NCBI GenBank assembly: GCA_032164245.1
Contig: JAVMKO010000209.1
Coordinates: 496,001-560,000 of the forward strand
Length of the DNA: 64,000 bases
Direction: 5' to 3'
Source: Sternotherus odoratus
Taxonomy: Eukaryota > Chordata > Testudines > Kinosternidae
Below the pieces are notes generated by a model that saw only the letters and a program-made list of their open reading frames with translations, ran no database searches and was not told the origin of the DNA. Below, piece by piece: positions 54,905 through 64,000 of this stretch (the stretch's first letter is position 1; every line of letters starts with the position of its first letter). The position numbers and the translations under genes were made by a program.

Positions 54905-55760
54905 GTCAAGGCTAATTCCCCACTCTGGCACTTTGAGTGCAGAAGGTGGGGGCCCACAAGGATTCTAAAAACCAATACTGGCCACTCCATGCTGGTATTA
55001 AACTCCCAAGGTTACAGCTTTTCTCTGACCTTGGATTGGTAGATGCTGCCAACATCCAAGTGTAGAACACCTTCGAGAGCCCAGGAAGGAGCACTTGGGA
55101 ATTCTTTCCTAGGGGGTACCCTTGAGGCCCTTCACCATCGCTCCAGGGAAGAGCTGGGAAAAGGAAAAAAAGGAAATCAGATGTTACCACTAGCTAAATA
55201 AACAACATGTGAACAAACCTCTTAAGACACAGAAATCCAATTCTATTCTTTTAAAAAGATAAATTTCATTTAAAACTAAGGAAGAAAATCCATCTAGTAA
55301 CTCAGGCTATTGCTAGATTTTAAAAGAACTACAAGGATTAAGCACCAAGAACAGCTTTCTTGAGGTCCCATTTAAAAGTTGCAAGCAAAACAAAAGCACC
55401 TGGGGTTAGCAGAGAGGAATCCATAAGCCATTAAGAAATAAAAGGGATAACCCTAATCATGTCTTCCTAGACATATCCTGATCTACATACATATCTGGGT
55501 TTTCAAATGAGTAGTTTCTAGGTATGATACTGATGATATTTTCATACCTGTCCCAAGCTTCTTACAAAATAGCTCTGCCCTGTCTGCCTCTCCCCCGGAG
55601 AAGAACAACAGACTGACAAAAGGGGAGTTGTTTTTCAATTTTAAGAAGTTCTAGCTTTCCCATAGCTCTTTTGGCCAAGTGCCCACTCACTTCCTTTTAC
55701 CTATGCATAGCAGTGAGACTTTTTAACCCTTTACTGGAAGAGCAATTAGATAACAGCTAC
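54905..55760 (-). mobile_element. Probable 5' LTR of the gypsy element
   Basis: Aligns with 25664-26520 and is followed, in - strand order, by a leader, knuckle, protease and integrase. Exact ends are worn. Confidence 0.55.
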
Positions 55761-55764
55761 TGAG

Positions 55765-55905
55765 AGAATCAGAGAGGTAGCCGTGTTAGTCTGGAATTGC
55801 AGAAGTGACAAAGACTCCTGTGGCACTTTAAAGATTAACAAAAGTATTGAAGCATAAGCTTTCGTGGGCTAATACCCACTTTGTCGGATGCATGAGGGAT
55901 GCATG
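55765..55905 (+). repeat. Interspersed repeat of the AGCATAAGCTTTCGTGGGCT type
   Basis: Begins GAGAATCAGAGAGGTAGCCG and ends in ATGCATGAGGGATGCATGAG. Left arm only. Confidence 0.8.
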
Positions 55906-56172
55906 AGCTACTAAGAGGGATTTTACAACTACTCTCTGGCTGTATGTCCATAAAAGAGAGCTCCCTGCCTTCATTTATCACCCCCATAGCCTCTCCTCCT
56001 AAGCCTGTGTGTTGGTGCATATCACTAAGCACCAGCCCTACTCCTATCAAAGCTGCTGGCTCCTGTACTGGGGCTATGAGTGAGGCTGTGCAGAGTCTGT
56101 ATATAACCCCAGTCATTATGGAGCACACAGCACCACTGTCTGTTTCTAACTATTTTCTGCTCCCTATTTCAG

Positions 56173-56199
56173 AAGTTCAGAGGAAAGCCTATGAATCAG
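56173..56199 (+). pseudogene. Gene B, dead coiled-coil exon (donor GT changed to GA)
   Basis: Acceptor CCCTATTTCAG is good and the 27 nt keep phase 1-1 (EVQRKAYES register), but the donor reads GAATTT where relatives have GTACTT. Flanking intron matches that around the 36-nt exons, so this is a shortened 36-nt exon that lost its donor. Confidence 0.6.
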
Positions 56200-57650
56200 G
56201 AATTTTGCTAACCCCCTACTTAACATATGTCTGTGCTTTCACACTGTAACAGAAAACAAAAATCCTGTACTGACTTGCATCTCCTTCATGATCGTCCCTC
56301 CCTGCCCTTGGAAGTAACAAATACAGCAAAATTTGTGCTAACCCTGGGCTTCCACCCCCAGACCAAGCTCTGTTGGCATCCCTCAGTCCCCCCACCCACA
56401 GCTTCCCTGCTATTTCAGTCCACAGCTCCTCAGTCCTGTCTTGTTTCCCAACAGACTAGTCTACACTTGGGCCTCAGACAAAGAGAGCCTCTAAACCCTA
56501 CTACGCACTCTAAGGGCTTTGTGAGGTGCACTCTGATGGGCCCCACCACTCGGCTTGTTCCACTGCACACTGAGACTGTATGTGTCCCCATGTCTTTAGT
56601 GGGGAACAGTAAATCCAGGACACCCATCCCGACGGAGCCCTTCCCCAGCTAAGCTCCTGCCAGCCACTAACCCTAGAGTTATACCCTTTTGCAAATCAGC
56701 ATCACAAAGGGATTTCTCAGCCCCCTCTCTAGGTGAAACATGTTCTGGTGTGATGCTCCCTCCCCTCATTCCTGGCAATTCCAACAGCTAGAGGTGCTGT
56801 CCCCAGTGTCAGTTTCTAGACTCTGTTTCAGGGCTGATCTGGGACTTTGTATGTTATTCATTAAAAACAGATTTGTCTGACACACCTTGTCAGTTCTGAC
56901 ACTCTTGGCTCATCAGTTATATCTACACTGGAGCTGAGAGCGAGCTTCTCAGCTTGGAGAGCGCACTCATGCTACCTCTGCTCGAGTGTTATGACCAGGA
57001 CGTGGGCAGTCAGGCCTAGTGGGTGGAACAGGAGTCAGATGTGAGGAGGCAGCAGGGCCAGGTAGCCAGGAGATCGGAGTCAGGGCGTCAGAGCAGATTA
57101 CACAAGGGAAGCAGAACTGGACAGGGAAAAGTCCATATACATGGAGAACATCTTGATTCTATTCTTGGTTTAAATAGAAAGGTAGGTCCGGTAGCTGTCA
57201 GCAGGTTAGTGGGAGGTGGGTTGGAATTTACTGGGTGAGAAGAGCCCTGTGGGCCAGGCTTCAAGACATCCGGCATCAGTCCCTGTCCACATGAAGCCCT
57301 CTGGCAAACCCTGGACAGGGCATTTTGGGATAATTCTTACGGAATACTCATCCTAGCGCAGGGGTGTGTTTTTGGGGGGAGGAGGTGGTGCAGGTATGGG
57401 GTTTTCGGGGAGGAGGTAGTTAGAGAGCAGTGGTTCAAGGAGAAGGGGCACCCTGAGTGTGGATCTTCCGGGGAGGTTTAGCACATGGCGGGGTCCTCAG
57501 GGAAAGGGGCAGGAAAAGTGCGGGACCCGAGGGAGAGAGGCAGCACACTGCGCTGAGTCCATTGTATGGCTACCATCAATGCTGCTCCAGGACACTGCTC
57601 AGAACAGCCCTTGCTGAACCCATGATGGTCTCCTTTGCTTCTCTCCCCAG
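56200..57650. other. Gene B intron shared with gene A (7150-8930) and with 60360-60890
   Basis: Long stretches repeat with small changes, for example TGGGCCCCACCACTCGGCTT and TCTCTAGGTGAAACATGTTC. No further exon could be supported. Confidence 0.6.
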
Positions 57651-57677
57651 AGCGCGACAAGCTACGGGAGACAACTG
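57651..57677 (+). CDS. Gene B, 27-nt coiled-coil exon (ERDK type)
   Basis: Acceptor TCTCTCCCCAG, 27 nt, donor GTAAGT, phase 1-1, nine residues ERDKLRETT. Same as the gene A exon at 8936 but for one or two bases. It heads the run of seven usable short exons in gene B. Confidence 0.8.
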
Positions 57678-58430
57678 GTAAGTTTTTCCACGTCCCCCAT
57701 AGAGTCCCTGGGCAGAACTTCCCAGCCACAGCTGGTGCTGAGCAAACACAACAGCACCAACACTGCAGGGAATCTGAGTTAATTTTGGGCAAAAATACAA
57801 ATCACGTTGAAGCAACCCCAGTCCAGTAGCTGTGATCACTGTGAGCTCCCTGCAGCAGACCCAGGGTTACCTGTTCTCATCTCTGGATAGACAGACAGGT
57901 GTCACCTTCTGTTTGACAATCCAATGACAATCACATTCCTCTAATGCAACAGAAGGGGACTAGCTGCTTTGTACAGATGGCTGCTGCAGTGCAGGCTCTT
58001 CTCAGCCATTTCCAGGCTGTGGCTCAGGTTTCCATGCTTTCTTGCCAAAAGTAGATCTCAGATGTGAACTCCAATCATCTGCACGTCCATCCCCTAGTTA
58101 TAGCTGGAGTGCGTAACTTGTATGCCGCAAAGGTCTGTTAGTAACAGAGAAAATGAATTCCCCTTAGACAGAAGGGTTGAGAATGTCAGAGCTGTATCTT
58201 GATCCAGACCAATGTCTTCCATCAAAGTTAGATGCTTTGCAAATCCCAGTACTCCTGCGTGTTGGTGCGGACCAGGAACCGCCAGCTCCGCTGCTATGAA
58301 AAGTGCAGGTCTTTGAACAGGAGCTAGGAGTGGGGCTTTGGTGTGTCTGTAACTAACCCCAGTGGTTGTGGGTTACACAGCATCACACAGTGCATCTCTG
58401 TGTCTAATTCTTTTCTCTTTTCCATTTCAG

Positions 58431-58466
58431 GGTCTCAGGAAAAGGAGAACGAGAGGTTGAAATCAG
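58431..58466 (+). CDS. Gene B, 36-nt coiled-coil exon
   Basis: Acceptor TTCCATTTCAG, donor GTACTA, phase 1-1, twelve residues GSQEKENERLKS. Its twin in the duplication is at 61006. Confidence 0.78.
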
Positions 58467-59337
58467 GTACTAGGATAATCCCTGGTAAACGTGTGTCTCT
58501 GCTTTCAGACCACAACATGATAGTCCAATGAGCACACACAATGTCAAATACAAAATCCCTATTTGCCCAATGGTGGGCTTCTCATGTACAAACCACTAGT
58601 CCAGGTCCCCCCTATCCCGACCTGCAACATGAGGGTGGGTCTTTAGGGGGATTGGGTAGTGTCACGGAGTGCCCGGGGTGATGCTTTGGCACTGCTCCCC
58701 ATGAAGCCAGTCTGGAAAACAAAGGTTTATTCTATGACCTGTATCTGGTCTAACACAGACGATTCAGCAAACGTGAGCCCTCAGCTAGATCCATTTCCAG
58801 TGGGTTACCCTGGCCTTTCCCCAGCCAGCTGCAGACTGAAACTCCCTCCCTCCAGCCCCTCCTTCCCTATCTCTTTGTCTCCTTCCTGGCAGGAGGTCAG
58901 CTGACCTCTCTCCAACAGGTTCAGAGGTAGAGAGGTGGGGGGAAGGGACAGGGCATTGGCTGCTTGCTTACACTGTCTCTCTGCTTTGCATCAACTACAC
59001 ATCCTTATCCCTCCACATAGACACTGAAGAGATTCATAGGGGAAACTGATCCACCCCCACACTATCCAGAGGAAACATTAAAAGCATTCCTACTCTGTCA
59101 CAGGGAGCACATGGGGGGGGACGGCTACAGGGAAATGGGTGGGAGAAGTGTACGGCATGTAAGGAAGAGGCAGCACAGTGGGTTGGGTCCATGGTATTGG
59201 ACAGCACAGTGGGTTGGGTCCATTGGCTGGAGGTGGCCCCTCACTTTTCCTGCACTTCTGTGGCTCCCATTCCATGGCACTGTGATCACAATGACCCACA
59301 CTGAACCCATCATGGTCTCCTTTGCTTTTCTCCCCAG

Positions 59338-59364
59338 CATGCCAGGAGCTGCGTGAGAATCTTG
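59338..59364 (+). CDS. Gene B, 27-nt coiled-coil exon (ACQEL type)
   Basis: Acceptor TTCTCCCCAG, donor GTAAGT, phase 1-1, nine residues ACQELRENL. Twin at 61936; gene A relative at 5982. Confidence 0.78.
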
Positions 59365-60085
59365 GTAAGTTCATCCACATCCCCCGTAGAGCCCCTGGAC
59401 TGAGGCTACCACAGATATTGTGCTGTGTAGCTCCAGAAGCACCAGCACTACAGGACATCTCTGAGTGAACAATTTGAATCAAAATGAGAGTCACATTAGA
59501 GTCACCCCAGGCAGAATCACTGTAGCACTGTAACCTCTCTGCAACAGACACGGGCCTACCTGTTCTCATATGTCGATAGGCAGAGAGGTGTCACCTTCCT
59601 ATTTACAATCCAATGTGAGTCAAGTAGTTCCGATGAAGGAGAAGAGGTCAGTCACTTTCTCTAGATGACAGCTGCAGTGCAGGTTCTTCTTGGCCATTTC
59701 CCAGAACTTGGCTCACGTTTCCATGCTTTGTGGCCAAAACCAGATCTCAGATGTTGGCCCCAGTCATCTGCAGGTCCATCCCCAAGTTACATCTAGAGCG
59801 CGTAGCTTGGATTCTGCAACGATCCGTTAGGAACACAGAAAAGGAATTCCCCTTAGGCAGAAGGTTGAGAATGTCAGAGCTGTATCAGAATGGAGACCCA
59901 TGTCTTCCTTCAAGTTTAGATGCTTTACAAATCCCAGTGCTCCTGCTTTTGGGTATCTATCACTAACCGCTAGCCCCACCCATCAAAGGTGCAGACTCCT
60001 ACACAGGGGCTAAAAGAAGAACTGGGAGTGTCTGTAAGACACAGCATCACACAACTTGTCTCTGTGTCTCTTTTCTCCATTTCAG

Positions 60086-60121
60086 AGTCTCAGAAAAATG
60101 AGAACACGAAATTGGAATCAG
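60086..60121 (+). CDS. Gene B, 36-nt coiled-coil exon
   Basis: Acceptor CTCCATTTCAG, donor GTACAT, phase 1-1, twelve residues ESQKNENTKLES. Twin at 62684 is identical; gene A relative at 6722. Confidence 0.78.
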
Positions 60122-61005
60122 GTACATGGATAATCCTGAGTAAATGTGTGTCTTTGCTTTCAGAAAATAAAATGATAGGGAAATGAGCACACACAATGTA
60201 TGGATTTCAGTCACCTTCATGATCATCCCCCTCCCCTGGAAATATTCAGTCCCTGCAGTCTTGGCATTTCACATTTAGTAATGGAATGTAAATGTAGTGC
60301 ATACGTATTAGTGGGAGTTGATGAGGATCTGGGCAAATTTTTTCCATGGTATTCTAGGGATAGATTTCAATTCTGTCATGCAAAATCCATTTTGGCCCTT
60401 GCTCCTTGGTCCTGTCCTGTTTCCCCTCATCCTCGTCTTGGTCTGGGCCTCAAATGAACAGAGACTCCAAAACCTACCATGCACTCTGTGGGGTTTGTGA
60501 AGTAAACTCTGATGGTCTCCACCACCCGGCTTGTTCCACTGGGTACTGAAACTGTATGTATCCCCACGTCTTTAGTGAGGGACAGTAAATCCAGGACCAC
60601 CCATCCCGAAGGAGCCTTTCCCCAGCTAAGCTCCTGCCAGCCACTGACCCTAGAGTTATACACTTTTTCAAATCAGCACCACAAAGGGATTTCACAGCCC
60701 TCTCTCTAGGTGACTCCTGTTCTGGTGTGATGCTCCCAACCCTCATTCACGGCAATGCCAACAGCTGGAGGTGCGGCCCCCAGGGTCGGTTTGTAGGCTC
60801 TGTTTCAGGGCTGATCTGAGACCTTGTCTGTTGTTCATTAACAACAGTTTTCTCTGACACGTCCTGTTGGTTCTGACACTCTTGCCTCCTCAGATATCTG
60901 GGGAGTGGGGCTTTGGTGTGTCTGTAACTAACCCCAGTGGTTGTGGGTTACACAGCATCACACAGTGCATCTCTGTGTCTAATTCTTTTCTCTTTTCCAT
61001 TTCAG

Positions 61006-61041
61006 GGTCTCAGGAAAAGGAGAACGAGAGGTTGAAATCAG
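61006..61041 (+). CDS. Gene B, 36-nt coiled-coil exon (duplicate)
   Basis: Same 36 nt as 58431 with acceptor TTCCATTTCAG; donor GTATTA has one change from GTACTA. It follows the 36-nt exon at 60086, breaking the 27/36 alternation. Confidence 0.75.
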
Positions 61042-61935
61042 GTATTAGGATAATCCCTGGTAAACGTGTGTCTCTGCTTTCAGACCATAACATGATAGGA
61101 CAATGAACACACAGAATGTTAAATACAAAATCCCTATTTGCCCAATGGTGGGCTTCTCATGTACACACCACTAGTCCAGGTCCCCCCTATCCCGACCTGC
61201 AACATGAGGGTGGGTCTTTACCCAATCCCCCTAGTGTCACGGAGTGCCCGGGGCGATGCTTTGGCACTGCTCCCCATGAAGCCAGTCAGGAAAACAAAGG
61301 ATTATTCTATGACCTGTATCTGGTCTAACACAGACGATTCAGCAAACGTGAGCCCTCAGCTAGATCCATTTTGGGGGGCCAGGGAGGCCAGCCCTGGTGT
61401 GGGCTACCCTGGCCTTTCCCCAGCCAGCTGCAGACTGAAACTCCCTCCCTCCAGCCCCTCCTTCCCTATCTCTTTGTCTCCTTCCTGGCAGGAGGTCAGC
61501 TGACCTCTCTCCAACAGGTTCAGAGGTAGAGAGGTGGGGGGAAGGGACAGGGCATTGGCTGCTTGCTTACACTGTCTCTCTGCTTTGCATCAACTACACA
61601 TCCTTATCCCTCCACATAGACACTGAAGAGATTCATAGGGGAAACTGATCCACCCCCACACTATCCAGAGGAAACATTAAAAGCATTCCTACTCTGTCAC
61701 AGGGAGCACATGGGGGGGACGGCTACAGGGAAATGGGTGGGAGAAATGTACGGCATGTAAGGAAGAGGCAGCACAGTGGGTTGGGTCCATGGTATTGGAC
61801 AGCACAGTGGGTTGGGTCCATTGGCTGGAGGTGGCCCCTCACTTTTCCTGCACTTCTGTGGCTCCCATTCCATGGCACTGTGATCACAATGACCCACACT
61901 GAACCCATCATGGTCTCCTTTGCTTCTCTCCCCAG

Positions 61936-61962
61936 CATGCCAGGAGCTGCTTGAGACTCTTG
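61936..61962 (+). CDS. Gene B, 27-nt coiled-coil exon (duplicate)
   Basis: Acceptor TTCTCTCCCCAG, donor GTAAGT, phase 1-1, nine residues ACQELLETL; R to L and N to T relative to copy 1, so the exon has changed faster than its introns. Confidence 0.77.
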
Positions 61963-62683
61963 GTAAGTTCATCCACATCCCCCGTAGAGCCCCTGGGCTG
62001 AGGCTACCACAGGTATTGTGCTGTGTAGCTCCAGAAGCACCAACACTGCAGGACATCTCTGAGTGAACAATTTGAATCAAAATGAGAGTCACATTAGAGT
62101 CACCCCAGGCAGAATCACTGTAGCACTGTAACCTCTCTGCAACAGACACGGGCCTACCTGTTCTCATATGTCGATAGGCAGAGAGGTGTCACCTTCCTAT
62201 TTACAATCCAATGTGAGTCAAGTAGTTCCGATGAAGGAGAAGAGGTCAGTCACTTTCTCTAGATGACAGCTGCAGTGCAGGTTCTTCTTGGCCATTTCCC
62301 AGAACTTGGCTCACGTTTCCATGCTTTGTGGCCAAAACCAGATCTCAGATGTTGGCCCCAGTCATCTGCAGGTCCATCCCCAAGTTACATCTAGAGCGCG
62401 TAGCTTGGATTCTGCAACGATCCGTTAGGAACACAGAAAAGGAATTCCCCTTAGGCAGAAGGTTGAGAATGTCAGAGCTGTATCAGAATAGAGACCCATG
62501 TCTTCCTTCAAGTTTAGATGCTTTACAAATCCCAGTGCTCCTGCTTTTGGGTATCTATCACTAACCGCTAGCCCCACCCATCAAAGGTGCAGACTCCTAC
62601 ACAGGGGCTAAAAGAAGAACTGGGAGTGTCTGTAAGACACAGCATCACACAACTTGTCTCTGTGTCTCTTTTCTCCATTTCAG

Positions 62684-62719
62684 AGTCTCAGAAAAATGAG
62701 AACACGAAATTGGAATCAG
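62684..62719 (+). CDS. Gene B, 36-nt coiled-coil exon (duplicate), last in window
   Basis: Identical to 60086-60121 with the same splice sites. The gene continues beyond the right edge. Confidence 0.77.
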
Positions 62720-63460
62720 GTACATGGATAATCCTGAGTAAATGTGTGTCTTTGCTTTCAGAAAATAAAATGATAGGGAAATGAGCACACACAATGTATG
62801 GATTTCAGTCACCTTCATGATCATCCCCCTCCCCTGGAAATATTCAGTCCCTGCAGTCTTGGCATTTCACATTTAGTAATGGAATGTAAATGTAGTGCAT
62901 ACGTATTAGTGGGAGTTGATGAGGATCTGGGCAAGTTTTTTCCATGGTATTCTAGGGATAGATTTCAATTCTGTCATGCAAAATCCATTTTGGCCCTTGC
63001 TCCTTGGTCCTGTCCTGTTTCCCCTCATCCTCGTCTTGGTCTGGGCCTCAAATGAACAGAGACTCCGAACCCTACTATGCACTCTATGGGCTTAGTGAGG
63101 TGCACTCTAGTGGTCCCCACCACCTGGCTTCTTCCACTGGGTACTGAGACTGTCTTTAATCTTTAGTGAGGGACAGTAAATCCAGGACCACCCCAGCCAC
63201 TGACCCTAGAGTTATACACTTTTACAAATCAGCACCACAAAGGGATTTCACAGCCCTCTCTCTAGGTGACTCCTGTTCTGGTGTGATGCTCCCAACCCTC
63301 ATTCCTGGCAATGCCAACAGCTGGAGGTGCGGCCCCCAGGGTCGGTTTGTAGTCTCTGTTTCAGGGCTGATCTGGGACCTTGTCTGTTGTTCATTAACAA
63401 TAGTTTTAACTGACACAACCTGTTGGTTCTGACACTCTTGGCTCTTCAGATATCTCTATA

Positions 63461-64000
63461 CTGGAGGTGGGCAAGAGCTTCTGAGCTCGGAGAGTTGACT
63501 CATGCTACCTCTGCTTGAGTGTCATGACCAGGACACGGGCAGTGACGCCTAGTGGGTGGAACAGGAGTCAGATGTGAGGAGGCAGCAGGGACAGGTAGCC
63601 AGGAGATCGGAGTCAGGGGGTCGGAGGAGGTTACACAAGGGAAGCGGAACTGGGCAGGGAAAAGTCCATTTGCATGGAGAACATCCTGGTTCTGATCTTG
63701 GTTTAAACAGAAAGTTAGGTCTGGTAGCTGTCAGTGGGTCAGTGGAAGGTGGGTTGGAACTTACTGGGTGAGAAGAGACCTGTGGACCAGGCTTCAAGAC
63801 ATCTAGCATCAGTCCCTTGCCAAGCAAAGCCCTCTGGTCAATGCTGGACTGGGCATTTTGGAATAATTCTTACGGAATGCTCATCGTAGCGGAGGGTTGT
63901 TTTGGGGGGAGAAGGTGGTGCAGGAATGGGGTTCTGCTGGGTAAGGGTGGTGAGAGTTCAAGGAGAAGGGACACCTTGAGTGTGGATCTTCCGGGGAGGT
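63461..64000. other. Gene B intron leading to the next exon outside the window
   Basis: Matches 56930-57475, the intron before the ERDK-type exon at 57651 (GAGTGTGGATCTTCCGGGGA at both). Confidence 0.7.

Larger units (their letters stand above)
58326..60899 (+). repeat. Tandem duplication of three exons, copy 1
   Basis: From AGGAGTGGGGCTTTGGTGTG to the ATATCTG near 60899. Almost identical to 60900-63460 in exons and introns. Copy 2 has about 23 extra bases near 61375 (GGGGGCCAGGGAGGCCAGCC). Confidence 0.92.
60900..63460 (+). repeat. Tandem duplication of three exons, copy 2
   Basis: Starts GGGAGTGGGGCTTTGGTGTG directly after the end of copy 1 and ends about where the wording CTTCAGATATCTCTATACTG returns to the intron shared with gene A. 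Exon offsets are 2,575, 2,598 and 2,598 bases from copy 1. Confidence 0.92.

Noticed and set aside
60570..60590. 9-nt micro-exon after CTTTAG with donor GTAAAT, repeated at 56598 and 63165
   Set aside because: The acceptor tract is weak, the gene A counterpart near 7566 lacks a donor, and three residues of coding gain cannot be supported.

Overview
The window looks like nuclear DNA of a turtle, or a close reptilian relative. The reasons are CR1 LINE 3' ends with the familiar wording (AGGGTTGGAAGGGACCTCAG), a Tx1/L1-like LINE, PIF/Harbinger and hAT DNA transposons, a DIRS-type tyrosine-recombinase remnant, Ty3/gypsy pieces, solo LTRs and a tRNA-derived SINE, all around vertebrate split genes with GT/AG introns. 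No bacterial, organellar or CRISPR feature was seen. The species call is inference; no search was run.

Two butyrophilin-like (BTN/B30.2) genes lie head to tail on the + strand. Gene A enters from the left already spliced into its cytoplasmic stalk: 21-nt exons at 627 and 1311 (a dead third at 2195), then 27/36/27/27-nt exons at 5982, 6722, 8936 and 14548, and a terminal PRY-SPRY (B30.2) exon at 14999-15525 with a poly(A) signal at 15587. Every exon is phase 1-1, every splice site kept is canonical, and the frame stays open to the stop. Gene B starts with a signal-peptide exon (50743-50833), goes straight to a butyrophilin-type transmembrane exon (52002-52097) with no Ig-domain exon between, has a possible second hydrophobic exon (52473), then seven symmetric 27/36-nt coiled-coil exons (57651-62719), and runs off the right edge before any B30.2 exon. 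A 2.6-kb tandem duplication (58326-60899 and 60900-63460) has copied three of those exons very recently.

Between the genes (about 15.8-49 kb) is a deep pile of mobile elements. In order: a broken Ty3/gypsy element whose integrase lies upstream of its reverse transcriptase, split by a CR1; another CR1; two nested solo LTRs, each with a 5-bp target duplication; a 1,967-bp hAT element with an 8-bp target duplication that has filled with three different tandem repeats; LTR and gypsy gag remnants; a PIF/Harbinger element with transposase and Myb-like genes; a Tx1 LINE whose ORF1/ORF2 junction and endonuclease are replaced by an inverted, almost identical 823-bp piece of that Harbinger; a further LTR; and a 3.7-kb CR1 interrupted by three insertions.

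The two genes also share a segmental duplication (3690-5800 and 52880-54790) that carries the same gypsy fragment with the same CR1 inside it; a small hAT element sits in only one copy. The most interesting signal is the gene architecture: an Ig-less butyrophilin-like membrane protein with an actively growing array of tiny, frame-neutral coiled-coil exons.
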